64,000 nucleotides of DNA from the NCBI RefSeq assembly GCF_016744255.1, contig NZ_JADGES010000001.1, forward strand, positions 54,719 to 118,718. Direction: 5' to 3'. The translations under genes were made by a program, and so were the position numbers. The notes under the pieces are model-generated. The model was given only the letters and a program-made list of their open reading frames with translations, made no database searches and had not been told where the DNA came from. Below, one piece after another: positions 48,038 through 56,376 of this stretch. Position 1 is the stretch's first letter. Each line of letters starts with the position of its first letter. Source of the stretch: Maribacter sp. GTDB lineage: Bacteria > Bacteroidota > Bacteroidia > Flavobacteriales > Flavobacteriaceae.

Positions 48038-48541
48038 ATGAAATTAAACTTGCTATCCACTAAAATCTTTACCCTAATACTCTTTACTACACTTTCAATA
48101 TCCTGTAAAGACAAAACTAAAGAAGTTGATAAAGAAGAAACTAAAAAAGAAATATCTTCCTCTGTATACCAATGTCCTATGGATTGCGAAAAGGGAAAAA
48201 CTTACTCTGAAAAAGGTTCTTGTCCTGTTTGTAAAATGGATTTAGCAGAAGTAGCTCACAAAGCTAAAGAGTGTAAAAAAGGAAAGAAAGATTGCAAGAA
48301 AGAAGATTGCAAAGAAAGTAAATGCCCTCATAAAGGGAAATGCGAAAAGAAAGACTGCAAGAAAGAAGACTGCAAGAAGAAAGATTGTAAAAAAGAGGAA
48401 TGTAAAGGAGCAAAAAGTAGTGAATGCACAAAACACAGTAAAGACTCTAAGAAAGACGCTGCCTGTACTTGTAAAGACAAAAAAGATTGTACATGTGAAG
48501 AGGGAAAATGCAAGTGCCCTAAATGCCCTGAACATTCTTAA
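48038..48541 (+). CDS. Cys/Lys-rich metal-binding lipoprotein
   Basis: A 167-residue lipoprotein with lipobox LSISC (Cys about 23). Residues 45-70 (YQCPMDCEKGK, GSCPVCKMDL) match the heavy-metal-binding domain of copper efflux proteins, usually YTCPMHP...CPKCGMDL. The remaining 95 residues are a low-complexity tail with about 17 cysteines, built of KKDCKKEDCK-like repeats and ending CTCEEGKCKCPKCPEHS; this resembles a metallothionein by composition. Expected role is binding of copper or zinc in the periplasm. Repetitive codons (AAGAAAGA) suggest growth by slippage. Terminator downstream; no metal pump is adjacent. Confidence 0.75.
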   Translation: MKLNLLSTKIFTLILFTTLSISCKDKTKEVDKEETKKEISSSVYQCPMDCEKGKTYSEKGSCPVCKMDLAEVAHKAKECKKGKKDCKKEDCKESKCPHKGKCEKKDCKKEDCKKKDCKKEECKGAKSSECTKHSKDSKKDAACTCKDKKDCTCEEGKCKCPKCPEHS

Positions 48542-48591
48542 TAAACAAAATTTCACAATAGAACCAATACGAACTTAGGTTTGTATAAAAG

Positions 48592-48621
48592 AAAAAGGCT
48601 ATGATAAATCATAGCCTTTTT
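48592..48621. terminator. Shared terminator after the Cys-rich and SRPBCC genes
   Basis: AAAAAGGCTATGA pairs with TCATAGCCTTTTT around a TAAA loop; symmetrical and placed between convergent genes. Confidence 0.9.
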
Positions 48622-48644
48622 CTTTTATATTTCAATGTAGCAAT

Positions 48645-49172
48645 TTAGCTTTCTAATTGTTCCTTTAAAGTGCGTAATCCTTCTTCAAAATCTTTCCCTA
48701 CAGCTTTATCCATATTCATAAATAGCATCATAATACTTATTGGGAATTTATTTTTCCCTGAAAAACCCCAAGTTACCTCAGTTTTCCCGCCACCTATCTC
48801 CTTAACATCAAAATAACAATCTGAAGTAGATTTCCAAGGCTTAAGAAACCGAAGCTCTCCTTCTATTCTTTTCCCGTCTATGATTTTTGTAATTTCTTGT
48901 TCTCCCTCCCCTACTTCTTTATTTCCATTCCAATAACTAATTGCCCCTACTTCACCATCTGTTCCTGTTAGCTTTTTCTCCATATTCGGGTCTTTCCTTG
49001 CCCAAGGAGACCATTCTTGTTGTTTCTGCAAGTATTTAAGATGTTCAAAAACTTCCGATATTGGCTTATTAATCTCTATTTTTCTAAAAACATTATATCC
49101 TTTAGGCGCTATTAAACTTAAAATTAATAGCAGCAAAACAATCCCTACAATTACGTAAATTAATGTGTTCAT
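48645..49172 (-). CDS. SRPBCC-family protein with N-terminal membrane helix
   Basis: A 175-residue protein: one membrane helix (LIYVIVGIVLLLLILSLIA, 3-21) then a START/SRPBCC lipid-binding-like domain (IEINKPISEVFEHLKYLQKQQEWSPW). Family members (polyketide cyclase or membrane-bound SRPBCC) bind hydrophobic ligands; no ligand can be named. Single gene. Confidence 0.82.
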   Translation of the reverse strand: MNTLIYVIVGIVLLLLILSLIAPKGYNVFRKIEINKPISEVFEHLKYLQKQQEWSPWARKDPNMEKKLTGTDGEVGAISYWNGNKEVGEGEQEITKIIDGKRIEGELRFLKPWKSTSDCYFDVKEIGGGKTEVTWGFSGKNKFPISIMMLFMNMDKAVGKDFEEGLRTLKEQLES

Positions 49173-49216
49173 TTCTGTGGTGGTTTTAGTTGATTACTCC
49201 TAAAAGTAATAAAAAT

Positions 49217-49873
49217 TTAGCCTTCTTTAGAATAACGTTCCAAAATAGCATCTATACTTTTAATAGATTTCTTACTCCAATCTAATCGTTTATCTAACTT
49301 TTCTCCTTCCGTTAATTCCCAATCTAAGTCGCTACTCTTAAGCTTGTTAGTTAAACTTTGTAATATTATTGCTGCGGAAACAGATATATTTAAACTCTCG
49401 GTAAAACCGACCATAGGTACTTTTAAATATCCGTCCGCATTATCTATTACTTCCTGGCTTAAACCATCTTTTTCGGTTCCAAAAAAAAGAGCTGTCTTAC
49501 CGTTTATCTCAAAATCATCCAAATAACAGGAATCGTTATGTGGTGTTGTTGCTATTATTTTATACCCTTCTTTGCGTAAACTCTCTATACAGTTCATAGT
49601 ATCCTTATACTCGTAAACATCTACCCAATTTTGAGCTCCCATAGAAATTTCTTCATCCAAGCATTTAGCGTTTCGACCTTCAATTACATGCGCATTTTGA
49701 ATCCCAAAAACCTCGCAACTACGTATTACGGCACTCATGTTATGTCTTTGAAAAACATCTTCAATGGCTACCGTTATATACTTTGTTCGCTCCTCTAGTA
49801 TTACTTTAAAGCGCTCTATACGTTCTGGAGTAACAATTTCCTCTAAATAAGCCAAAAGCTTTTCATCTATCAT
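49217..49873 (-). CDS. TrmH-family RNA 2'-O-methyltransferase
   Basis: A SPOUT methyltransferase of 218 residues. Motif 1 is HNMSAVIRSCEVFGI (N and R for catalysis), motif 2 FFGTEKDGLS and motif 3 VGFTESLNISVSAAI, all as in TrmH, which methylates G18 of tRNA. The N-terminal helix (KLLAYLEEIVTPERIERFKVILEERT) agrees with TrmH. Divergent from the sirtuin gene. Confidence 0.93.
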   Translation of the reverse strand: MIDEKLLAYLEEIVTPERIERFKVILEERTKYITVAIEDVFQRHNMSAVIRSCEVFGIQNAHVIEGRNAKCLDEEISMGAQNWVDVYEYKDTMNCIESLRKEGYKIIATTPHNDSCYLDDFEINGKTALFFGTEKDGLSQEVIDNADGYLKVPMVGFTESLNISVSAAIILQSLTNKLKSSDLDWELTEGEKLDKRLDWSKKSIKSIDAILERYSKEG

Positions 49874-49908
49874 GCCTCCAATATAATAAAAAGTATACTT
49901 TTATAATT

Positions 49909-50604
49909 ATGAAAAAGAATATAGTTGTTCTAACTGGTGCTGGCGTAAGTGCCGAAAGTGGCATAAAAACTTTTAGAGATGCGGATGGATTATGGGAAGG
50001 CCATGATATTATGGAGGTAGCTACTCCACAGGGTTTTAAAAATAACCCAGCATTAGTACTCGACTTTTACAACCAAAGAAGAAAGCAATTATTAGACGTG
50101 GAACCTAATGCTGCCCATTATGCATTGGCATCTTTACAAGATAATTTCCATGTGCAGATTATAACCCAAAATGTAGATGACCTGCACGAACGATCTGGCA
50201 GCAAACAAGTTACTCATTTACATGGGGAGTTACTAAAAACAAGAAGCTCTATCGATGAAAATCTAATATCCCCTTGGAATAAAAACATAGAGTTAGGAGA
50301 TTTATGTAGTAAGGGCTCTCAATTAAGACCACATATTGTATGGTTCGGAGAAGATGTTCCTATGATGGAAGAAGCCATACAAATTACAAAAAATGCAGAC
50401 ATTTTAATAATTATTGGCACTTCTATGCAAGTTTACCCGGCGGCTGGTTTAATAGATTATACACCAGAAAACACTCCTATTTATTTTATAGACCCTAAAC
50501 CAAGTATTACAGAGAAAGACTATTCTTTATTAACTATTATAGCCGACTCCGCGACTAAAGGAGTTCCTACTGTCGTAAATTCTTTAATTGATACAATGCT
50601 CTAG
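49909..50604 (+). CDS. Sir2-family NAD-dependent protein deacylase
   Basis: Removes acyl groups from lysine using NAD+. The 231 residues have the Rossmann motif GAGVSAESGIKTFR, catalytic His105 (HLHGE), QNVDDLHE and GTSMQVYPAAGL. Tyr54 and Arg57 (FYNQR) form the YxxR motif of class III sirtuins, suggesting succinyl- or malonyl-lysine as substrate. The zinc ribbon is reduced: only one cysteine (Cys133) remains where CobB has four. The last 38 bp overlap the convergent heme-binding protein gene. Confidence 0.92.
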   Translation: MKKNIVVLTGAGVSAESGIKTFRDADGLWEGHDIMEVATPQGFKNNPALVLDFYNQRRKQLLDVEPNAAHYALASLQDNFHVQIITQNVDDLHERSGSKQVTHLHGELLKTRSSIDENLISPWNKNIELGDLCSKGSQLRPHIVWFGEDVPMMEEAIQITKNADILIIIGTSMQVYPAAGLIDYTPENTPIYFIDPKPSITEKDYSLLTIIADSATKGVPTVVNSLIDTML

Positions 50605-51040
50605 AATGCAATACCCATTCTTTTATTAAAATCTTTTGATTCTCCGTAAGTTTAGCTTGTTCGTGTGTCCATGTATATTCTTTTAATGGCATTTCGCCAT
50701 TATCTAAAGTTTCTACGACTTCTTCTAACTTATGGTCTTTTTCCTTATCGGAATAGGTAGCCCAATCGGAAAAATTTAAATGTTTTTTTCCATCTCTCAC
50801 ATGCTTAGACAACCAAAAAGAAACTGGGGCTATATTATTATACCAAGGATAATTCGTATTATCACTATGACAATCGTAACAGGTTTGCTCTAAAACAACC
50901 CTTACCTTTTCGGGAGGATTAGTCTCTGCTATAAAAACCTTAGTATGGTTACCAAGAGATTTGTTTTGTGTTGGTCTAAAAAACTGGGCAACTACAAAAG
51001 CAACCAACAGAGCAGTTGCTATTTTTTTTAGTATTTTCAT
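50567..51040 (-). CDS. Exported heme-binding domain protein
   Basis: A 157-residue protein with an N-terminal membrane/signal segment (IATALLVAFVVAQFF, 7-21) and one c-type heme motif CYDCH (Cys54, Cys57, His58). It matches the Haem_bd family (NNIAPVSFWLSKHVRDGKKHLNFSDW). ATG at 51038-51040 chosen; the TTG 12 bp upstream is not convincing. Probably periplasmic with covalent heme c; role in electron transfer is inferred. Overlaps sirtuin at the 3' end. Confidence 0.87.
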   Translation of the reverse strand: MKILKKIATALLVAFVVAQFFRPTQNKSLGNHTKVFIAETNPPEKVRVVLEQTCYDCHSDNTNYPWYNNIAPVSFWLSKHVRDGKKHLNFSDWATYSDKEKDHKLEEVVETLDNGEMPLKEYTWTHEQAKLTENQKILIKEWVLHSRALYQLKNLRQ

Positions 51041-51077
51041 TTGGGGAAACAAATTTCCTTAAAATTACATTTTTTTT

Positions 51078-51638
51078 ATGAATAAAGAAGCTCTTTTAAA
51101 TGCATTAGATTATGTGAACCACTCTAGAGAGAAACGACAAGAAATGGCTACTTTAATTCTTACTAATCCACATTTAATAGAACCACTACTATCTATTGCC
51201 TTTACTGTTGATAACCCAATCTCTTCCAGAGCTTGCTGGATATTAGAGTTTACCGCTAAAGAAAATCTAAGTTATATTTTCCCGTATCTAAACACTTTTA
51301 CAATATCCTTACATAAAGTACATTTAGATTCCTCTGTACGTCCTATGGCTAAAATATGTGAATATCTAACAAAATCTTACTTCTCTAAGAAAGAAACACC
51401 CTGTAAAAAACACCTAACAAATACGCATTTAGAGCGTATTACAAGTAATTGTTTTGATTGGCTTATTGGAGACCACAAAGTGGCTGCACAAGCTTATTCT
51501 ATGACATCCTTATTATTACTCGGACGCCAATACGATTGGATTTACCCAGAACTACGTATGGTTTTAGAACAAAACTATGCCAACGGTAGTACTGCCTATA
51601 AAGCAAGAGCTAGAATGACGTTAGAAAAAATAAAGTAA
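51078..51638 (+). CDS. Helical repeat (HEAT-like) protein of unknown function, upstream of purB
   Basis: A 186-residue soluble, almost entirely helical protein without known catalytic motif. Segments such as LTNPHLIEPLLSIAFTVDNPISSRACWILEFT and HKVAAQAYSMTSLLLLGRQYDWIYPELRMVL have the two-helix spacing of HEAT/armadillo repeats. Homologues may carry the label of the neighbouring adenylosuccinate lyase, but no such similarity is seen. purB has its own -7 box, so co-transcription is not required. Confidence 0.72.
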   Translation: MNKEALLNALDYVNHSREKRQEMATLILTNPHLIEPLLSIAFTVDNPISSRACWILEFTAKENLSYIFPYLNTFTISLHKVHLDSSVRPMAKICEYLTKSYFSKKETPCKKHLTNTHLERITSNCFDWLIGDHKVAAQAYSMTSLLLLGRQYDWIYPELRMVLEQNYANGSTAYKARARMTLEKIK

Positions 51639-51716
51639 ATTGTCTCTTGTAACATATACCAAAAATTGTAAAACAGATTAAACTTTTATAGACTTTTAAA
51701 CTCCTGAACTTATAAG

Positions 51717-51724
51717 TATATTTG
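51717..51724 (+). promoter_or_regulatory. -7 box of purB
   Basis: TATATTTG, exact TAnnTTTG match, 33 bp ahead of the ATG. Confidence 0.55.
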
Positions 51725-51757
51725 CGGCTTGTTAATTACTAATCAATTCTTAAGCAA

Positions 51758-53101
51758 ATGTCACTTACGCAACTAAATGCAATTTCTCCTATAGACGGAA
51801 GATATAGTAGTAAAACCAATTCTTTATCTCCTTTTTTTTCCGAAGAAGCACTAATTAAATATAGAGTACGAGTAGAAATTGAATACTTCATTGCTTTATG
51901 CGAAATTCCACTACCACAATTAGCAAATTTTGACACTTCTAAATTTGGAGCCTTAAGAGACATCTATGAAAATTTTGACGCCAAAGATGCGCAAGAAATA
52001 AAAGATATAGAAAAAGTAACCAACCACGATGTTAAAGCGGTAGAATACTTTATTAAAAAAGCTTTTGATACTTTAGGTCTTAGCGCGCATAAAGAGTTTA
52101 TCCATTTTGGATTAACCTCTCAAGATATAAATAACACCGCAATCCCTCTTTCTATAAAAGAAGCCATGAACGAAGTTTATGTGCCGCAATACCTTGAGGT
52201 AGTAGATAAACTTAAAGTATTGGTTAAAGAATGGGACGCTATTCCATTGTTAGCAAGAACGCACGGACAACCTGCTTCCCCTACTCGATTAGGAAAAGAA
52301 ATTAATGTTTATGTAACTCGCTTAAAAGAACAATTTAATTTACTAAACGATATCCCAAGTGCCGCAAAATTTGGTGGCGCTACTGGTAATTATAATGCCC
52401 ATGTAGTTGCTTACCCATCTATTGATTGGAAATCTTTTGGAGAAAAATTTGTACACGACAAGCTAGGGCTTCACCATTCTTTCCCTACCACCCAAATTGA
52501 GCATTATGACCATATGGCTGCTTTGTTCGATAACTTAAAAAGAATAAATACTATTTTATTAGATTTAGATAGAGATTTCTGGACCTATGTTTCCATGGAC
52601 TATTTTAAACAAAAAATAAAAAAAGGAGAAGTTGGTTCTTCTGCTATGCCGCATAAAGTAAACCCAATTGATTTTGAAAACTCTGAAGGCAACTTAGGCA
52701 TTGCAAATGCCATTTTTGAGCACTTATCTGCCAAACTTCCTGTTTCTAGACTACAACGAGATTTAACAGATAGTACGGTTCTTAGAAACGTTGGTGTTCC
52801 TTTTGCACATACTTTAATTGCTTTTCAATCTACTTTAAAAGGATTGAATAAGTTACTACTAAACAAAGCAAAATTTGAGCAGGATTTAGAAAACAATTGG
52901 GCTGTTGTTGCAGAAGCAATACAAACCATTTTAAGACGCGAAGCATATCCTAACCCATATGAAGCTTTAAAAGGCTTAACACGTACCAATGAAAAAATAA
53001 CACAAGATTCTATGGCTAACTTCATAGATTCCTTAGAAGTGTCTAATGCTATTAAAGCAGAATTAAAAGCGATAACACCTAGTAACTACACTGGTATTTA
53101 A
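51758..53101 (+). CDS. purB: Adenylosuccinate lyase
   Basis: Acts twice in purine synthesis, on SAICAR and on adenylosuccinate, releasing fumarate. The 447 residues start LTQLNAISPIDGRYSSKT and contain the superfamily motifs THGQPASPT and SSAMPHKVNPIDFEN; the latter loop holds the catalytic serine. Length fits the E. coli-type branch. Single gene ended by a 21-bp terminator stem. Confidence 0.97.
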   Translation: MSLTQLNAISPIDGRYSSKTNSLSPFFSEEALIKYRVRVEIEYFIALCEIPLPQLANFDTSKFGALRDIYENFDAKDAQEIKDIEKVTNHDVKAVEYFIKKAFDTLGLSAHKEFIHFGLTSQDINNTAIPLSIKEAMNEVYVPQYLEVVDKLKVLVKEWDAIPLLARTHGQPASPTRLGKEINVYVTRLKEQFNLLNDIPSAAKFGGATGNYNAHVVAYPSIDWKSFGEKFVHDKLGLHHSFPTTQIEHYDHMAALFDNLKRINTILLDLDRDFWTYVSMDYFKQKIKKGEVGSSAMPHKVNPIDFENSEGNLGIANAIFEHLSAKLPVSRLQRDLTDSTVLRNVGVPFAHTLIAFQSTLKGLNKLLLNKAKFEQDLENNWAVVAEAIQTILRREAYPNPYEALKGLTRTNEKITQDSMANFIDSLEVSNAIKAELKAITPSNYTGI

Positions 53102-53120
53102 TTCATCAATTCTTATTTAT

Positions 53121-53171
53121 ATAACACAAAAAAGCCTTTGAGGTTTTACTTCAAAGGCTTTTTTGTGTTAT
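53121..53171. terminator. Long bidirectional terminator after purB and mscS
   Basis: Perfect 21-bp stem: 53121-53141 with 53151-53171 around a 9-base loop, with A6 and T6 tracts inside the arms; lies between convergent genes. Confidence 0.92.
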
Positions 53172-53190
53172 ATAAGAACTAACTTATAAC

Positions 53191-54012
53191 CTATCCTTCT
53201 TTATGAATTTCAACAGAATGTGGATAAGGAATTTCAATACCTGCATTATCTAATGCTATTTTACAATTCTCTAAGGTTCCAAAATAAACATCCCAGTAAT
53301 CATCTGGTGTAGCATATGGACGTACAGCAAAATTCACAGAACTATCTGCCAAATCGGATACATTTACAGATGGAGCTGGATCCTTTAATACCTTTGGATC
53401 TGAAGTTAAAACACGCATTAAAACTTCTTTTGCTTTTTTAATATCTTCACCGTAACCTACACCAATAGTAAGATCTACACGCATTTTACCTTCTGCCGTA
53501 TAATTAACAATGTTTCCGTTAGCCATTGGTCCATTAGGTACAATTGCTAATTTATTATCTGGCGTAACTAGTTTAGTAGTGAAAATTTCAATCTCCTTAA
53601 CCACTCCTAATGTTCCTTGAGCTTCAATTAAATCCCCAATTTTGTATGGCTTAAATATGATTAATAAAACTCCTCCAGCAAAATTAGATAATGACCCTTG
53701 TAAAGCCAAACCAATTGCCAAACCTGCCGCTGCTATTACTGCTGCAAGACTTGTAGTTTCTACACCTAACGTAGAAATAACTGTAATTATCAAGAAAATC
53801 TTTAATGCCCAAGAAATTAGATTCAAAAGAAATTTCTGAAGAGACTCATCATAATCTTTCTTACTCATAGCCTTACCAGCAAGCTTTACTATTTTCCCTA
53901 TAACCCATGAACCAATGATATAGATTAATATTGCACCTATTACCTTAGGTCCATAATCCATAATAAAATCCATTCCTTTACTCAACCATGAGTTTACATC
54001 TGTGTTCTCCAT
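53191..54012 (-). CDS. Small-conductance mechanosensitive channel (MscS family)
   Basis: Releases solutes on hypoosmotic shock. From ATG 54010-54012 (MENTDVNSWL) it has 273 residues: three transmembrane helices, the pore-lining TM3 with alternating Gly and Ala (AAVIAAAGLAIGLALQGSLSNFAGG) and the cytoplasmic beta and alpha/beta vestibule (LVTPDNKLAIVPNGPM). An in-frame upstream start adds 13 residues with no support. Confidence 0.93.
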   Translation of the reverse strand: MENTDVNSWLSKGMDFIMDYGPKVIGAILIYIIGSWVIGKIVKLAGKAMSKKDYDESLQKFLLNLISWALKIFLIITVISTLGVETTSLAAVIAAAGLAIGLALQGSLSNFAGGVLLIIFKPYKIGDLIEAQGTLGVVKEIEIFTTKLVTPDNKLAIVPNGPMANGNIVNYTAEGKMRVDLTIGVGYGEDIKKAKEVLMRVLTSDPKVLKDPAPSVNVSDLADSSVNFAVRPYATPDDYWDVYFGTLENCKIALDNAGIEIPYPHSVEIHKEG

Positions 54013-54151
54013 AATAATTTTAAAATTTTTAGTGTTTAGTAATTTAGACACGAATATAAATAGAAGGTCACTAAACTATTTTATATAAAATGAAAAAATC
54101 CCATTACGATTTACATCATAACAGGATATATTTTACACGAAAACTTACCAA

Positions 54152-54691
54152 CTATTTAAGAAAATCTTTCAGTTGCCCTAAACCTTCCCCATTATAATTA
54201 GATTTCTCCATAGCTTTTATTACTTGTACCAAATGTGCCGGATTCATATTATTTCCTAAAACTCGGATTAAAGCAAACCCTTTTTCATCATTAGCTCCAT
54301 ATATAATAACCTCATCAATAGCATCTTCATGGCCTAAATACTTTATGGTTGCCTTTCCAAAGCTTGTATTCATCTTCATTAACTCGGTATACTTTTTATT
54401 TTTTAAAATCCCCTTTACATTTAATTTCTCAGCTGCATAGTCTGCTATATTTTCGGGAGTTTTTTTAAAAGCCAAAATATTCAATTTCTTTAAAGAGCTA
54501 ACAGCCTCTTTTTGAGTAGCTGATAAATCTGCTTCTTCTAAATTTAGCACACTAGTTGGCACATCAAAAGAAATAAAATTAGGGTTCTCATAATTGTCCA
54601 CATAGTATTCTTGAAGGCTTTGTGTTGATGCGCATGCACCCAATAAAAAAAGAATCCCAAAAGCTAATATATTTTTTATTATCGCTATCAT
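54152..54691 (-). CDS. DUF4252-like lipoprotein
   Basis: A 179-residue lipoprotein with lipobox LLGAC (Cys20). The body (VLNLEEADLSATQKEAVSSLKKLNILAF, then DEVIIYGANDEKGFALIRVLG and the closing HLVQVIKAMEKSNYN) follows the DUF4252 layout of its two neighbours, though it diverges strongly. Located downstream of them but separated by a terminator, so expression may be partly independent. Function unknown; periplasmic or outer-membrane-anchored. Confidence 0.72.
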   Translation of the reverse strand: MIAIIKNILAFGILFLLGACASTQSLQEYYVDNYENPNFISFDVPTSVLNLEEADLSATQKEAVSSLKKLNILAFKKTPENIADYAAEKLNVKGILKNKKYTELMKMNTSFGKATIKYLGHEDAIDEVIIYGANDEKGFALIRVLGNNMNPAHLVQVIKAMEKSNYNGEGLGQLKDFLK

Positions 54692-54707
54692 TTTTTTTGA
54701 TTGATTA

Positions 54708-54743
54708 AAAAAAAGCAGTTATCCTTTTAAAACGGATAACTGC
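54708..54743 (-). terminator. Terminator after the second DUF4252 gene
   Basis: GCAGTTATCC (54715-54724) pairs with GGATAACTGC (54734-54743); the minus strand continues with eight Ts. Confidence 0.85.
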
Positions 54744-54756
54744 AATTCTATTTTTA

Positions 54757-55299
54757 TTATTTCCTTCCTGCTTTGTTTAATTCTTTTGGAAGATTCATCT
54801 TATTGGTAATCGCTCCTATCTTGTTTAAATCTATATCCCCAGTCATGGAAACCAAAACCGTTTCAAATTTTCTGCCGTTTACATCCACATCTACATTTTT
54901 TATACCAGAAACAAACATTAAAAGCTCCTTTACATGATCTTCGTCTTTACCACTTTTAATATAAAATTTTACGTTAACATCTTTGTCTTTAACGCGCATT
55001 AATTCTTCCATGGAAGATGATTTTAAATATTTTTTAACCGTAGAAGCCATATTTGCGGAAACCCCTTTGTCTTCAGTTATAAATACTTTAATTCCTTTAA
55101 TACCCTTCGCAACATCGGCAAAATCTTTTGCCTCTTGATCATCGGTCATACTTCCTATCTTACTGACCAAATCAATCATTCCTTTATTAACGACTACGGT
55201 ACCTACATTATCCATATCCTCATACTTATCGAAGATAGATTGCGAAAACCCAAATACAGGTAATAAGGCAATTGCTACTACTAAACTAAATTTTCTCAT
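54757..55299 (-). CDS. DUF4252 protein (copy 2)
   Basis: A 180-residue exported protein with a signal peptide (KFSLVVAIALLPVFGFSQ, cut about 20). It is a close paralogue of the gene upstream (55387-55932): both share SIFDKYEDMDNV-like and DVDVNGRKFETVL blocks along the whole length. Rich in Asp, Lys and Val; no catalytic motif. Follows a hairpin of unknown role and ends at a strong terminator. Part of the sigma-factor cluster. Confidence 0.82.
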   Translation of the reverse strand: MRKFSLVVAIALLPVFGFSQSIFDKYEDMDNVGTVVVNKGMIDLVSKIGSMTDDQEAKDFADVAKGIKGIKVFITEDKGVSANMASTVKKYLKSSSMEELMRVKDKDVNVKFYIKSGKDEDHVKELLMFVSGIKNVDVDVNGRKFETVLVSMTGDIDLNKIGAITNKMNLPKELNKAGRK

Positions 55300-55314
55300 G
55301 ACTTTTCTGTTTTT

Positions 55315-55353
55315 ATCCTAGCCCCTTTGATTAATAAGGGGACTTTATAGGAT
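55315..55353 (-). promoter_or_regulatory. Intergenic hairpin between two DUF4252 genes
   Basis: CCCCTT/AAGGGG with an outer ATCCTA/TAGGAT, separated by an asymmetric bulge. On the minus strand it is followed by A-rich, not T-rich, sequence leading into the next ATG, so it is not a standard terminator; mRNA processing or stability is possible. Confidence 0.5.
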
Positions 55354-55386
55354 GAATTATTAATTAATTGATTGATGATTATTTAA

Positions 55387-55932
55387 TTACTGCTTTTTCC
55401 CTGCTTTATTTAATTCTTGAGGTAAATTCATTTTATTTGTTAATGAACCTATTTTGTTTAAATCTATATCTCCGGTAAGAGATAATAATACGGTTTCAAA
55501 TTTTCTGCCGTTTACATCTACATCTACATTCTTCATACCAGTTACGAACATTAGCAATTCACTTACATGATCCTCATCCTTACCTTCCTTAATGTAGAAC
55601 TTAATATTAGCATCTTTATCCTTTATACGCATTAACTCTTCTAGCTTTGCTGATTTTAAATACGCATTCATAGATTTAAGCATGTCTGCTGATACTGCTT
55701 TGTCTTCTGTAATAAATACTTTTAAATTATTAAGACTTTTAGCTATATCCATAAAGTCTTTCGCTTCGGGATCATCTACTTCAACATCTATTTTACTTAA
55801 TAGGTTAAACATACTCTTATTAACTACTACAGCACTTACGTTATCTAAATCTTCGTATTTATCAAACAAAGATTGTGAGAAACCTGTTAAAGGTATTAGT
55901 GCTATTACTGCTATTATTAGGAACTTTTTCAT
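55387..55932 (-). CDS. DUF4252 protein (copy 1)
   Basis: A 181-residue exported protein with a signal peptide (KKFLIIAVIALIPLTGFSQ). Closely related to copy 2 downstream (about two thirds identical by eye), so the pair arose by tandem duplication. Conserved blocks are LFDKYEDLDNVSAVVVNK, LKVFITEDKAVSADM and KEGKDEDHVSELLMF. Starts 9 bp after the anti-sigma-like gene stop and is thus in the same operon. Function unknown; an envelope role is inferred from the sigma factor setting. Confidence 0.82.
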   Translation of the reverse strand: MKKFLIIAVIALIPLTGFSQSLFDKYEDLDNVSAVVVNKSMFNLLSKIDVEVDDPEAKDFMDIAKSLNNLKVFITEDKAVSADMLKSMNAYLKSAKLEELMRIKDKDANIKFYIKEGKDEDHVSELLMFVTGMKNVDVDVNGRKFETVLLSLTGDIDLNKIGSLTNKMNLPQELNKAGKKQ

Positions 55933-55941
55933 GATTTATTA

Positions 55942-56376
55942 TTATTTGTAATTGTAAATTTTTTGTTTTGTTGCTTCAAATTCATTTAAGTAAGCTACTT
56001 TTTGGGTACCCTTACTAAAGTTTTGCGCTAAAAGGTCTAATGCTTTTTTTGTTTCATTATAAGCATATTGAGCCTCTTTTTGCTCCGCTAATTTCTGTTC
56101 TTGGTATGTATTCCCAAAATAAAGACCAAAGGCAATAACTGCTACTGCTGCAACGCTAATCCATTTACTATAGTTATTTCTAGGTTTTAATGCTAGCTGC
56201 TTGGTAAACTGCTCTTCTTTGGTAGTAGAAAAATATTGAAACATGGGTCTGTATTGCTCCAGATGTGTAGCTACACTTTCTTGAGAGAAATACGTTCGTA
56301 ATGTTTCTTCTTCTGCAACCGTTGTGGTAGCATCAAAATACTTTTCTAATAATTTTTCTATGTTATTTAATTCCAT
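55942..56376 (-). CDS. Putative membrane anti-sigma-like protein
   Basis: A 144-residue protein with a cytoplasmic N-terminal part (NNIEKLLEKYFDATTTVAEEETLRTYFSQ), one membrane helix (WISVAAVAVIAFGLYFGNTYQ, about 71-91) and a helical external part. It overlaps the sigma factor gene by 14 bp, the usual place of an anti-sigma factor. It lacks the HxxxCxxC zinc motif, so the assignment rests on position, topology and N-terminal sequence style. Confidence 0.7.
   Translation of the reverse strand: MELNNIEKLLEKYFDATTTVAEEETLRTYFSQESVATHLEQYRPMFQYFSTTKEEQFTKQLALKPRNNYSKWISVAAVAVIAFGLYFGNTYQEQKLAEQKEAQYAYNETKKALDLLAQNFSKGTQKVAYLNEFEATKQKIYNYK

Noticed and set aside
48242..48556. 104-residue Phe/Leu-rich frame antisense to the Cys/Lys-rich lipoprotein
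   Set aside because: The hydrophobic look comes from the complement of AAG/AAA lysine codons; no start region or promoter.
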